A stretch of DNA of 52,188 nucleotides from an uncultured Collinsella sp. (GTDB taxonomy: Bacteria; Actinomycetota; Coriobacteriia; Coriobacteriales; Coriobacteriaceae), in contig UROO01000002.1 of assembly GCA_900549555.1 (NCBI GenBank), forward strand, positions 1 through 52,188. The letters run 5' to 3'. A program made the position numbers and the translations under genes. The notes beneath the pieces are model-generated. The model was not told the DNA's origin. It did not search any database and saw only the letters and a list, made by a program, of their open reading frames with translations. Below, piece by piece: positions 44,084-52,140 of the stretch; positions within the stretch are counted from its first letter, which is position 1, and each line of letters opens with the position of its first letter.

Positions 44084-44103
44084 CAGCGATACACACATCT
44101 CGC

Positions 44104-44442
44104 ATGAAGACTATTAAGTCTCGGCAAGATTTCGAGCATGTGTTCAGTCAGGGGCGTCGTTTCAATCACCCTCTGATCCGAATGACCATATGTGAATCGG
44201 TTGGCGAAGGCGACTCCGGAAGGGTCGCCTTCGTTGGTGCTAAACGGCTCGGTTGCGCAGTCGTGCGCAACCGTTCTAAGCGTGTGATGCGCGAGGCCGC
44301 CCGCAGCTGCGGATTTCCCGTTGCGGGTTATGACATCATCTTGTTCGCGACTCCCAAGACGAGGATCTCCTCGCCGCAGGAGATGGACAAGGCATTGCGT
44401 TCGCTTATGAAACGCGCCGGCGTTGCCGGGGAGGAGCGATGA
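44104..44442 (+). CDS. rnpA: Ribonuclease P protein component
   Basis: Protein cofactor of RNase P for tRNA 5' processing, 112 residues. The N-terminal IKSRQDFEHVFSQGRRF and the RNR signature AVVRNRSKRVMREAAR are present. It lies 20 bases after rpmH and overlaps yidD by 4 bases (ATGA), so these are translationally coupled. Confidence 0.96.
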   Translation: MKTIKSRQDFEHVFSQGRRFNHPLIRMTICESVGEGDSGRVAFVGAKRLGCAVVRNRSKRVMREAARSCGFPVAGYDIILFATPKTRISSPQEMDKALRSLMKRAGVAGEER

Positions 44443-44663
44443 GCAATCACGTTTTGCGACGTGTTGCCATCGCTCCTATTCGCATATATCAACAGGTTAT
44501 TTCGCCCTTATTGCCTGACGCCTGCATTTATTACCCAACGTGCTCGCAATATGCCGTTCAGGCGATTGAGAAGTACGGTGTTTTGAGAGGCTGCTGGCTT
44601 GCCGTGAGGCGCATCGCTCGCTGCAATCCCCTGCACGTCGGCGGTTATGACCCTGTGCCCTAG
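44439..44663 (+). CDS. yidD: Membrane protein insertion efficiency factor YidD
   Basis: A 74-residue protein with the family pattern IRIYQQVISPLLPDACIYYPTCSQYAVQAIEKYGVLRGCWLAVRRIARCNPLHVGGYDPVP (three cysteines conserved in position). It acts near SecYEG/YidC during membrane protein insertion. It overlaps rnpA by 4 bases and is 29 bases before yidC. Confidence 0.96.
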   Translation: MSNHVLRRVAIAPIRIYQQVISPLLPDACIYYPTCSQYAVQAIEKYGVLRGCWLAVRRIARCNPLHVGGYDPVP

Positions 44664-44692
44664 CGGGCACTCGCTATCGGAGGAAAACTTAC

Positions 44693-45463
44693 ATGTGGGA
44701 TTGGATCGTTAACATCCTTTTCGAGCTGCTCAAGCTCATCCAGACCTTTGCGGTCGACTGGGGCCTGTCCATCATCATCCTGGTGGTCATCATCCGTCTG
44801 CTGCTGACGCCGCTTATGCTCAAGTCGACCAAGTCGACGGCTCGCATGCAGGTGCTGCAGCCTAAGATGCTCGAGATCCAGGAGCGCTATTCCGACGATC
44901 CCCAGCGTCAGGCCGAGGAAATGCAGAAGTTCTACAGCGAGAACAAGTTCAACCCCATGGCTGGTTGTCTGCCGCTGTTAATCCAGATGCCTGTCCTGTT
45001 CGCCCTGTTTACGCTGCTGCGTAACCTGCCGAACTACTTTAGCGACGGCACGTTCTCGTTCTTCAATATCCTGCCTGACCTTACCACCACGCCGAGCGCT
45101 TCCTTTGCCGATGGCTTTATGGTTGCGCTGCCTGCGCTGGTTTGCCTGATTCTGTTTGCCGTTCTCACCTTGATTCCGCAGCTGTATATGTCGCGCAATC
45201 AGACTGGCCAGCAGGCCCAGAGCATGCGCATGATGGCCGTTGTCATGACCGTCATGATGCTTTGGATGGGTTGGAGCCTGCCCGTCGGCGTTCTGCTGTA
45301 CTACGACGTGTCTTCCGCCTGGCAGGTTGTCCAGCAGATCTTCGTGACGCAGAAGGTTATCGATAAGGCCAAGGCCGATGAGGAAGAGCGTCTTAAGAAC
45401 GCTCCACTGCAGGTCGAGGTTACTCGTCGCGAGAAGAAGCCGCGCCCGCACAAGAAGAAGTAG
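44693..45463 (+). CDS. yidC: Membrane protein insertase YidC (Oxa1 type)
   Basis: A 256-residue insertase of the short Gram-positive type. Five hydrophobic helices are visible. The first pair is followed by the cytosolic coiled-coil region ARMQVLQPKMLEIQERYSDDPQRQAEEMQKFY, then NPMAGCLPLLIQMPVLFALF, typical of the family. The conserved Arg in helix 1 region (VVIIRLLLTPL) is present. It lacks a lipoprotein signal. The C-terminus is basic (RREKKPRPHKKK). Good ribosome binding site CGGAGGAAAA. Confidence 0.95.
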   Translation: MWDWIVNILFELLKLIQTFAVDWGLSIIILVVIIRLLLTPLMLKSTKSTARMQVLQPKMLEIQERYSDDPQRQAEEMQKFYSENKFNPMAGCLPLLIQMPVLFALFTLLRNLPNYFSDGTFSFFNILPDLTTTPSASFADGFMVALPALVCLILFAVLTLIPQLYMSRNQTGQQAQSMRMMAVVMTVMMLWMGWSLPVGVLLYYDVSSAWQVVQQIFVTQKVIDKAKADEEERLKNAPLQVEVTRREKKPRPHKKK

Positions 45464-45480
45464 TGGGATAGTATTCTTAT

Positions 45481-45493
45481 TTAGGTACCTAAC
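45481..45493. promoter_or_regulatory. TTAGGTACCTAAC palindrome before khpB
   Basis: The word contains the 12-base palindrome TTAGGTACCTAA and occurs again at 48983-48995 just past the small membrane protein gene downstream of parB. It stands 15 bases before the khpB start. Possible operator; chance cannot be excluded. Confidence 0.3.
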
Positions 45494-45507
45494 TTTTGGA
45501 GTTCGTT

Positions 45508-46077
45508 ATGTCTGAAGAGATCGTCGAGGATATGCTTGAGGAGGTTGCCCCGCAGGTCGCGGGCGATTATCCCGAGATTGCACAGCGTTATAAGGCTGGT
45601 GAAGAGCTGACCGATGAGGAGCTCGACACCATTGCCGATGTGGCTATTTCCATTCTGCGTTCCATCCTTTCACACTTCGATGCGGCGAACTCACCGATCG
45701 ATGAGTATGAGGGTGACGAGGGCGAGTTGATCCTGGACGTAACTGCTCCTGATCTTGCTGTTCTCATTGGCCGTCATGGACGTACCCTCGATGCTCTTCA
45801 AGTTATGTTCTCCCTGTTGGTGAGTCGCAAGCTTGGCTTTAGGTATCCGGTCGTCGTCGACGTCGAAGGTTATAAGAGCCGTCGACAGGACAAGGTTGCT
45901 TCTATGGCCCAGTCCGCAGCCGAGCGCGCTGTTCGCACTCATAAGAGTGTTTCCTTGCCGCCCATGAATGCCTACGAACGTCGACTGGTTCATATTGCCC
46001 TTCGTGGTAACGATGCTGTCGACACGCATTCTGAGGGCTCTGATCCCGATCGCCATGTTGTGATTGTTGCTCGATAA
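45508..46077 (+). CDS. khpB: RNA-binding protein KhpB (Jag), KH and R3H domains
   Basis: A 189-residue RNA-binding protein. The acidic N-terminus (about 1-70) lacks the usual Jag-N domain; the KH domain includes LAVLIGRHGRTLDALQVMFSLLV (GxxG near residue 92); the R3H domain ends with PPMNAYERRLVHIALRGNDAV and RHVVIVAR. Relatives bind RNA with KhpA and affect cell elongation. The ATG at 45508 is chosen because GGAG lies 7 bases upstream. A terminator follows. Confidence 0.92.
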   Translation: MSEEIVEDMLEEVAPQVAGDYPEIAQRYKAGEELTDEELDTIADVAISILRSILSHFDAANSPIDEYEGDEGELILDVTAPDLAVLIGRHGRTLDALQVMFSLLVSRKLGFRYPVVVDVEGYKSRRQDKVASMAQSAAERAVRTHKSVSLPPMNAYERRLVHIALRGNDAVDTHSEGSDPDRHVVIVAR

Positions 46078-46095
46078 TCTTCTCGAGTCTATGCT

Positions 46096-46128
46096 AAGGG
46101 GACGTGGTTTCCACGTCCCCTTTTTTTG
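46096..46128 (+). terminator. Strong terminator after khpB
   Basis: GGGGACGTGG and CCACGTCCCC with a TTT loop, followed by TTTTTTT. Confidence 0.95.
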
Positions 46129-46172
46129 TCAAAAGTTCTCGATACACTGATTTTTGTCAGAAAGGAGTCGTC

Positions 46173-46910
46173 TTGTTTGTGTTATCTGATGAGCAGGCAA
46201 GCCAAATGCTGAGCCGTCTTATTTCGTATCGCAAAGACTATTCTTTGAAGGTCTCCGACGAGAACCTTCGTGTCTGTATCCAGCATCTTGATCTTGTTCT
46301 GGAAGCCAATAAGACTACCAATCTAACGCGTATCCTAAATGTTGACGATGCTGCTGTTCTCCATATTCTGGACTCACTTGTTCTGCTTCCCTATATTAAT
46401 AAAGCTCCTGAAGGCGCTTTACTGGATATGGGTACTGGTGCTGGCTTCCCCGGTATTCCATTGACTATTGCAAGCGGACGAAAGGCTACCTATATCGATT
46501 CCGTTGGCAAGAAGGTAGATGCTGTCAATTCCTTTGTTAAGGAGCTTGGCCTTAAGCATGCTCATGCCGTTCACGATCGTCTTGAGGAATATGCCCGATC
46601 CCATAAGAAACAATTTGCTGTCGTTACCGCCCGCGCGCTTGCTCCGTTGCCGGTTCTCGTTGAGTATGCTTCTCCTTTTCTAAAAGATGGTGGCCTCTTT
46701 GTCATTACGAAGGGAAATCCATCTGATGAAGAGCTTCAATCTGGTCATGCTGCTGCAAAGATTTGCGGCTTTACTACGCTTCTGACGGATGATTTGAATT
46801 TGCCAAATGACTTGGGTCATCGTGAGTTCATAATTTTAAAAAAGTCTCGTCCGTCATCTGTTTCTCTTCCTCGTGCTAATGGCATGGCGAAGAAGAATCC
46901 GCTTGCCTAG
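46173..46910 (+). CDS. rsmG: 16S rRNA (guanine527-N7)-methyltransferase
   Basis: A 245-residue methyltransferase (GidB). Family marks are LDMGTGAGFPGIPLTIAS (SAM-binding loop), NLTRILNVDDAAVLHILDSL and VTARALAPLPVLVEY. The start is TTG at 46173, 5 bases after AAAGGAG; an upstream ATG in frame lies before the terminator and is not credible. Codon use is more T-ending than in the genes left of oriC. It ends one base before the parS cluster. Confidence 0.94.
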   Translation: MFVLSDEQASQMLSRLISYRKDYSLKVSDENLRVCIQHLDLVLEANKTTNLTRILNVDDAAVLHILDSLVLLPYINKAPEGALLDMGTGAGFPGIPLTIASGRKATYIDSVGKKVDAVNSFVKELGLKHAHAVHDRLEEYARSHKKQFAVVTARALAPLPVLVEYASPFLKDGGLFVITKGNPSDEELQSGHAAAKICGFTTLLTDDLNLPNDLGHREFIILKKSRPSSVSLPRANGMAKKNPLA

Positions 46911-46911
46911 A

Positions 46912-46927
46912 TGTTTCACGTGAAACA
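46912..46927. promoter_or_regulatory. parS site 1
   Basis: TGTTTCACGTGAAACA, exact match to the consensus ParB-binding site. Confidence 0.97.
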
Positions 46928-46950
46928 TAATGGATAGTGTCGAGTTGTTA

Positions 46951-46966
46951 TGTTTCACGTGAAACA
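46951..46966. promoter_or_regulatory. parS site 2
   Basis: TGTTTCACGTGAAACA, exact match, starting 39 bases after site 1. Confidence 0.97.
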
Positions 46967-46989
46967 TAACAATCGATGTCGAATCGGAT

Positions 46990-47005
46990 TGTTTCACGTG
47001 AAACA
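46990..47005. promoter_or_regulatory. parS site 3
   Basis: TGTTTCACGTGAAACA, exact match, starting 39 bases after site 2 and 54 bases before the parA start. Confidence 0.97.
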
Positions 47006-47043
47006 TCCTCCATTCAATAGCTTTAAATACACCAGGAGGGACC

Positions 47044-47844
47044 GTGGGATTTCGCGACGTTAAGCGTTCAAAGAGCGCAAAAGACACGCGTATCATTGCT
47101 ATCATCAACCAAAAAGGCGGCGTAGGTAAGTCCACAACGGCTGTAAATCTTGCAGCAGCGTTGGGTGAACTGGGTCGAAAGACGTTAATTGTCGATTTTG
47201 ACCCGCAGGGTAATAGTACGAGTGGTTTTGGAATCGAAAAAGAAGAACTCGATCACTGCATCTATGATGCATTGCTGAACGATGTTCCGGCGGAATCGCT
47301 CGTTCTTGATACAAATTGCAATAAGGTATTTGTAATTCCAGCCACTATCCAGCTCGCAGGTGCGGAAATCGAACTTGTCAGTGCGATTGCCCGCGAGACT
47401 CGCTTAAAGGATCTGCTTGAGCCTGTTCAGGATGAGTTTGATTTTATATTCATCGATTGCCCGCCATCGCTTGGTTTGCTGACCATCAATGCGTTAACAG
47501 CAGCGGACAGTGTTTTGATTCCTATTCAGTGCGAATATTACGCACTTGAAGGTGTTACAAAGCTGCTTGAATCGATGAAGATGGTTAAAACGCGCCTTAA
47601 TAAGAGCCTTGATACTTATGGCGTGCTCATGACTATGTATGATTCGCGCACATCGCTTTCGAACCAGGTTGTCGAAGAGGTTCAATCGTATTTTGGTGAC
47701 AAGGCATTCAAGACCTTGATTCCACGTACAGTTAAAATTTCAGAAGCACCCTCGTTCGGTGAGCCTGTAATTACCTATGCGCCACAGAACAAGGGCGCAA
47801 AAGCGTATATGAACCTTGCTAAAGAGGTGATTAAGCGTGCCTAG
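47044..47844 (+). CDS. parA: Chromosome partitioning ATPase ParA (Soj)
   Basis: A 266-residue Walker-type ATPase that moves ParB-parS complexes and can regulate DnaA. Deviant Walker A IINQKGGVGKSTTAVNLA, followed by LIVDFDPQGNSTSGFG and FIFIDCPPSLGLLTINAL, is complete. Translation begins at GTG (47044) after AGGAGG. The promoter must lie among the parS sites, so ParB may autoregulate it. It overlaps parB by 8 bases. Confidence 0.96.
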   Translation: MGFRDVKRSKSAKDTRIIAIINQKGGVGKSTTAVNLAAALGELGRKTLIVDFDPQGNSTSGFGIEKEELDHCIYDALLNDVPAESLVLDTNCNKVFVIPATIQLAGAEIELVSAIARETRLKDLLEPVQDEFDFIFIDCPPSLGLLTINALTAADSVLIPIQCEYYALEGVTKLLESMKMVKTRLNKSLDTYGVLMTMYDSRTSLSNQVVEEVQSYFGDKAFKTLIPRTVKISEAPSFGEPVITYAPQNKGAKAYMNLAKEVIKRA

Positions 47845-48742
47845 CCCTAAGAAGCGCGGCGGCTTGGGTCGTGGACTCAATGCACTGGTCTCAGAAGCTG
47901 AATATGAGACTGGTGGATCTGCAGCGTCAACATCAAATGCCGCTTCGGAAACAAAGCTTCCGGTCGAAGACATCGTTCCGAACCCAAATCAGCCACGAAT
48001 TCATTTCAATGAGACCGAGCTTCGAGAGTTGAGTGAGTCAATTCAGGAGCATGGCGTTCTTCAGCCGCTTCTTGTGCGCAAGCACGGTAATGGCTATGAG
48101 ATTATCGCGGGTGAGCGCCGTTATCAGGCTTCAAAGCTTGCCGGCCTTGAAGAGCTTCCCGTTATCATCAAGGACGTTGATGATGAGGAGATGCTTGCAC
48201 TCGCGCTGATTGAAAACCTTCAGCGCTCTGATCTCAATCCTGTCGAAGAGGCAAAGGGATATCGACAGCTCATCGATGCGAGCGGTATGACTCAAGAAGC
48301 CTTGTCAAAGGCCGTTAGCAAGTCTCGCTCCGCAATCACCAATTCGTTGCGCTTGCTTGATCTTCCAGAGGTAGTTCAGCAGATGATCTTCGAAGGCAAG
48401 CTGACTGCTGGTCATGCTCGTGCAATTCTTGCGGTCCCGTATGAAGATGCGCGCATTAAACTTGCAGAGAAAGTTGTTGCAGAGGGTTTGTCTGTCCGTG
48501 CGACAGAAAATCTTGCTCCACTGTTTTCTGCCGGAGAGACGCCTAATACACCTCGCCCTGCAACGCCTCAGTCTTTTAAGAAAGCTGCACGCGTTCTGCG
48601 TCAGGTGTTTAACACAAGCGTTCGCGTCAAGAGCTCGCGCGGCAAGAATAAGATCGAGATCGAGTTTAAGGATGAGGAAGAGCTGTCTCGCATTCTTGGC
48701 GAGATGATTCAATTTGACCAGGGAGATCAGGATGAAGAATAA
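47837..48742 (+). CDS. parB: Chromosome partitioning protein ParB (Spo0J)
   Basis: A 301-residue parS-binding CTPase. The N-terminus KKRGGLGRGLNALVSE is the ParA-stimulating motif; VEDIVPNPNQPRIHF, then GERRYQASKLAGLEELPVII (ParB/CTP motif), IENLQRSDLNPVEEAKGY, and the helix-turn-helix MTQEALSKAVSKSRSAITNSLRLL follow. The C-terminal dimerisation segment is charged. It starts with GTG, coupled to parA. Confidence 0.96.
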   Translation: MPSPKKRGGLGRGLNALVSEAEYETGGSAASTSNAASETKLPVEDIVPNPNQPRIHFNETELRELSESIQEHGVLQPLLVRKHGNGYEIIAGERRYQASKLAGLEELPVIIKDVDDEEMLALALIENLQRSDLNPVEEAKGYRQLIDASGMTQEALSKAVSKSRSAITNSLRLLDLPEVVQQMIFEGKLTAGHARAILAVPYEDARIKLAEKVVAEGLSVRATENLAPLFSAGETPNTPRPATPQSFKKAARVLRQVFNTSVRVKSSRGKNKIEIEFKDEEELSRILGEMIQFDQGDQDEE

Positions 48743-48986
48743 AGTTCTGACTGCTCTTGCTTTGGCTGCAACTGTAGCGGTTGGTGCGTTTGCGGGATTT
48801 AAGATCGCAACAGACGATGAATTGCGTGGTCGTCTGCTTCGCGGAGCGCAAGATATCGTCGATACGTCCAAAAAGAAAATGGATGTTATGACTGAGGATG
48901 TCGCTATGCGTACAGCTCAGGTAACTAAGAATCCTAAGATTAATCAAGATTGGGTTAATCATCAATGGGAAAATGTAGGCTTTTAG
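48732..48986 (+). CDS. Small membrane-anchored protein, unknown
   Basis: An 84-residue protein starting at ATG 48732, which overlaps the parB end by 11 bases and has GGGAG upstream. One N-terminal hydrophobic segment (KVLTALALAATVAVGAFAGF) is followed by a charged helical part (RLLRGAQDIVDTSKKKMDVM) like YtxH-type small proteins. No certain family. Its coupling to parA-parB suggests an origin-segregation or envelope link, but this is only inferred. Confidence 0.72.
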   Translation: MKNKVLTALALAATVAVGAFAGFKIATDDELRGRLLRGAQDIVDTSKKKMDVMTEDVAMRTAQVTKNPKINQDWVNHQWENVGF

Positions 48987-49013
48987 GTACCTAACAATTA
49001 CTAGCCCTTTTTA

Positions 49014-49056
49014 AGGGGTTCTTGTCTGAACGCCAGAACAAGGACCCCTAATTTCT
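49014..49056 (+). terminator. Terminator after the parAB unit
   Basis: AGGGGT-CTTGT and ACAAG-ACCCCT form a 12-bp imperfect stem, followed by AATTTCTT. Confidence 0.75.
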
Positions 49057-49103
49057 TGCGAAAAAGTTGTTGAACAATCGCGCGATGCAGATTAGTAATA
49101 GAT

Positions 49104-49140
49104 ATGAAACAGCCCCGGTTGCAATTTAACAACCGGGGCT
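49104..49140 (-). terminator. Terminator after rlmN
   Basis: On the minus strand AGCCCCGGTTG and CAACCGGGGCT form an 11-bp stem around an 8-base loop, with GTTTCATATC following. Confidence 0.8.
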
Positions 49141-49146
49141 GTTCGA

Positions 49147-49162
49147 TGTTTCACATGAAACG
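49147..49162. promoter_or_regulatory. Degenerate parS-like site downstream of parB
   Basis: TGTTTCACATGAAACG matches the parS consensus at 14 of 16 positions. It lies between the parAB unit terminator and rlmN. Confidence 0.6.
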
Positions 49163-49178
49163 TTTAGGTTGGTCTCCC

Positions 49179-50231
49179 CTACGCGTTCTTCTGAACCTTG
49201 AAGCGTTGCTTGAGTTGGCCGCAAGCGGCGTCGATATCGTTGCCTCGAGAGTTGCGGATCGTGGTCTCAATACCACGGGACTCAAGACGACGCTGAAGGT
49301 CTTCAACCTTATGAATCGGCGACGGCTTGAGAGGACTGCCCTCGATATCGTTGAGCTGGATCAGGTTGACGTGGCACAGCGTGCCCTCGCAGAAGTCGCA
49401 GAGCGCCTGCATCTCGGGGTTTGTGTCATTGACGCCATCGATCATGGCATATTCGTATGTCGGACGGCGGCCGGTCATTTCGGTGTAGAGCTGAAGGGCC
49501 TCGTGAAGGCGCAGAAGCGTGTACTTCTTGACGCCTGGCATAAGCTTATTGCGGGTGGATTGAATGGCGGAGTGCAGAGAGACGGCGAGCGTGAACTGCT
49601 CAGGAATGTCGGCAAACTTACGAATACCAGGAATAACGCCGCTGGTGGAGACGGTGAGATGACGTGCTCCGATACCGATACCGTCAGGGTCATTTAGAAT
49701 GCGTAGTGCCTTGAGGACCTCGTCGTAGTTGACGAAAGGCTCACCCTGGCCCATGAACACGACGCTCGTCGCGCGCTCACCAAAGTCGTTGGAAACGTGG
49801 AGTACCTGGTCAACGATCTCCTGAGCGGTCAGCGAGCGCTTGAGGCCGTTCAGGCCGGTGGCGCAAAAAGCGCAACCCATGCCGCAGCCGGCTTGGGTGG
49901 ATACGCAAACGGAGAGCTTGTTGCGACGAGGCATGCCGACGGTCTCGACGGAGATGCCGTCGTGGTACTCGAGTAGATATTTACGAGAGCCATCCTTGGA
50001 TACCTGCTTGGCGAGCTCGGTCGGCGTGTCGAAGGCAAATGCCTCCTTCAGCTGCTCGCGGAAGGCCTTGGGAAGGTTGGTCATGTCATCAAACGAACAA
50101 ACGTTCTTCTCAAAAACCCATTCGATGAGCTGCTTTGCGCGAAAAGCGGGTTGACCGAGTTCGGCGACAAGTTCGCGAATATCGTTTTGGCTCAAGTCGC
50201 GAATGTCTTGAGATTTAGTCCTGGGATTCAT
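49179..50231 (-). CDS. rlmN: 23S rRNA (adenine2503-C2)-methyltransferase, radical SAM
   Basis: A 350-residue radical SAM enzyme that methylates A2503 of 23S rRNA (and A37 of some tRNAs). The iron-sulfur motif CGMGCAFCATG lies near residue 117. The conserved residues MGQGEPFVNYDEVLKAL, LAVSLHSAI and the C-terminal catalytic Cys region DAACGQL are present. It is the only minus-strand gene right of oriC. The start is an ATG at 50229-50231; AAAGG lies upstream. Confidence 0.96.
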   Translation of the reverse strand: MNPRTKSQDIRDLSQNDIRELVAELGQPAFRAKQLIEWVFEKNVCSFDDMTNLPKAFREQLKEAFAFDTPTELAKQVSKDGSRKYLLEYHDGISVETVGMPRRNKLSVCVSTQAGCGMGCAFCATGLNGLKRSLTAQEIVDQVLHVSNDFGERATSVVFMGQGEPFVNYDEVLKALRILNDPDGIGIGARHLTVSTSGVIPGIRKFADIPEQFTLAVSLHSAIQSTRNKLMPGVKKYTLLRLHEALQLYTEMTGRRPTYEYAMIDGVNDTNPEMQALCDFCEGTLCHVNLIQLNDIEGSPLKPSPIHKVEDLQRRLESRGIETTIRNSRGNDIDAACGQLKQRFKVQKNA

Positions 50232-50316
50232 GGAAGCCTTTCGATTTTGGGGAAACGTAGGGGGTATCGCTACAATATGGTATCAGCTGCAGGAATTATA
50301 GAGGAGGAGTCTGCCC

Positions 50317-51282
50317 ATGCCGGGTAAAAGCCTAGAGAACATGCACGTAGCGGTCTTGGCGGGCGGCCATTCCGCCGAACGCGAGATTTCGCTCAATTCG
50401 GGAAAGAATGTCGTGGTGGCACTGAAGGAGGCCGGCTACACCTCGGTGGAGCTGCTCGACACCGCCGCCGATGACTTTATGGTGACTATGGCGACCGGTG
50501 GCTTCGACGTGGCGTTTATCGCCATGCACGGCGCCGGCGGCGAGGATGGCGCCATGCAGGGGGCCATGGAGACGCTGGGTATCCCCTACACGGCGTCAGG
50601 CGTGCTCGCCAGCGCATGTGGCGCCGATAAAGAGGTTTCAAAGCTTCTGTATGCCAAGGCGGGCATCCCCATTGCCCCCGGCCTGGCGCTTGAGGCGGGC
50701 GACGGGGTCGATATCGATCGTATCGTCGAGATTTGTGGCGAGCGTTGCTTTGTAAAGCCCGCCGTCAACGGCTCCAGCTACGGCATTTCGCTCGTCCATG
50801 AGCCCTCCGAGCTGCCCGCGGCGATTTCCAAGGCTTTTGAGTACGGTGATAAGGTGCTGGTCGAAAAATGTATCGAGGGAACCGAGATCACCGTGGGCGT
50901 GTACGGCGAGGACGAGGTGCGCGCGCTGCCGATTGTGGAGATTCGCAAGCCCGAGGACTGCGAGTTCTACGACCTGGATGTAAAGTACGTCGATCCCACG
51001 GATATCCACCGCATTCCGGCGCAGATTTCGCCCGAAAACTATGCGCGTGCCCAGGAACTTGCCTGTGCGGCCCATAAGGCCCTCGGCTGTCTGGGCATTT
51101 CGCGCAGCGATTTTATCGTGAGCGGGGACGGCCCTGTCATTCTCGAGACCAACACCATTCCCGGCATGACCGATACGTCGCTGTATCCTGACGAGATTCG
51201 CCATACCGACGACATGACGTTCCCGCAAGTGTGCGACAGCCTGATCCGTATGGGTCTCCGTCGAGCGGGCGTTGCATGCTAA
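50317..51282 (+). CDS. ddl: D-alanine-D-alanine ligase
   Basis: Makes the D-Ala-D-Ala dipeptide of peptidoglycan. The 321-residue ATP-grasp protein has the N-terminal VAVLAGGHSAEREISLNSG, PYTASGVLASACGADKEVSK, the ATP-grasp loop CFVKPAVNGSSYGISLV and the catalytic C-terminal SRSDFIVSGDGPVILETNTIPGMTDTSL. The start has GAGGAGGAG upstream. It overlaps the next gene by 7 bases. Confidence 0.95.
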   Translation: MPGKSLENMHVAVLAGGHSAEREISLNSGKNVVVALKEAGYTSVELLDTAADDFMVTMATGGFDVAFIAMHGAGGEDGAMQGAMETLGIPYTASGVLASACGADKEVSKLLYAKAGIPIAPGLALEAGDGVDIDRIVEICGERCFVKPAVNGSSYGISLVHEPSELPAAISKAFEYGDKVLVEKCIEGTEITVGVYGEDEVRALPIVEIRKPEDCEFYDLDVKYVDPTDIHRIPAQISPENYARAQELACAAHKALGCLGISRSDFIVSGDGPVILETNTIPGMTDTSLYPDEIRHTDDMTFPQVCDSLIRMGLRRAGVAC

Positions 51283-52140
51283 TTGAGGACGCCGTATCTC
51301 CTGGAACGCCGCAGTTTGTCATCGATTCTTACGCCACGCTCGCCGAGCGCGCTAAGACGCAGTCGTTTGGCCTCATCGAGGAGGATGTAATCGTCCTCGA
51401 TACCGAGACCACGGGTCTTTCGGTGCAGGACAACGAGTTAATTGAGATTTCCGCGGCCCGCCTTTCGGGCCGCGAGGTCATTGACCGCTTTGATACGTTC
51501 GTGCATCCCAAGCAGCTGATTCCCGCGGAGATTACCGAGCTCACGAGTATTACGAACGCCGATGTGGCAGATGCCCCGTCGGCCGTCGAGGCCGTCGCGG
51601 CACTCGCCGACTTTGTGCGCGGCTGTCCTGTTATCGCACATAACGCCACGTTTGACCGGTCGTTTATCGAATCGGTCAAAGGCGGTGTCAACGTGAGCGA
51701 TATCTGGATCGATTCGCTGGCGCTATCGCGCATTGCGCTTCCGCGCCTGACATCGCACAAACTGTCCTTTATGGCCGACTTGTTTGGGTGCGATTCGGTA
51801 TCGCATCGCGCGAACGCAGACGTTGATGCCCTGTGCGGTGTGTGGCGCGTGCTGCTGGTCGCACTTACCGACCTGCCTTCGGGCCTTATGGCGCGCTTGG
51901 CGGACATGCACGCGGACGTGCCTTGGTCCTATCGCCCCATTTTTTCCTTTTTGGCTGGCCAGAACCCAGGTTCGATATTTTCGCTCAGCGCCGCTCGTGC
52001 CGACGTGCTCAAGGCCGATCGCGCAGACGATCGCGTTGATGCGGACGAGCTGCCGGTCCTTAAGATGCCGAGCCGTGAAGAGATCGAGGCGGATTACGCC
52101 CCCGGCGGCCTGGTCAATCGCATGTACCCCACCTATGAGC
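51276..52140 (+). CDS. DEDD 3'-5' exonuclease, probably the N-terminal part of a DinG-like helicase (3' truncated)
   Basis: The first 288 residues of a larger protein, cut at the contig end. Residues about 30-190 are a DnaQ-like exonuclease: ExoI VIVLDTETTGL, ExoII VIAHNATFDRSF, ExoIII HRANADVDAL. Residues about 190-288 are a linker ending GGLVNRMYPTYEP, which looks like the start of a DinG-type helicase (Q-motif region). The ATG at 51276 overlaps the ddl stop. Downstream of 52140 the apparent continuation (VSYTHLTLPTN) is adapter, not protein. The helicase part is inferred, not seen. Confidence 0.75.

Noticed and set aside
46126..46148. Promoter for rsmG from TTGTCA and TACACT
   Set aside because: The spacing is only 11 bases, too short for a sigma-70 type promoter.
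46913..47005. Possible CRISPR-like repeats from the regularly spaced 16-mers
   Set aside because: Only three units, each a perfect parS palindrome beside parA-parB; no cas genes.
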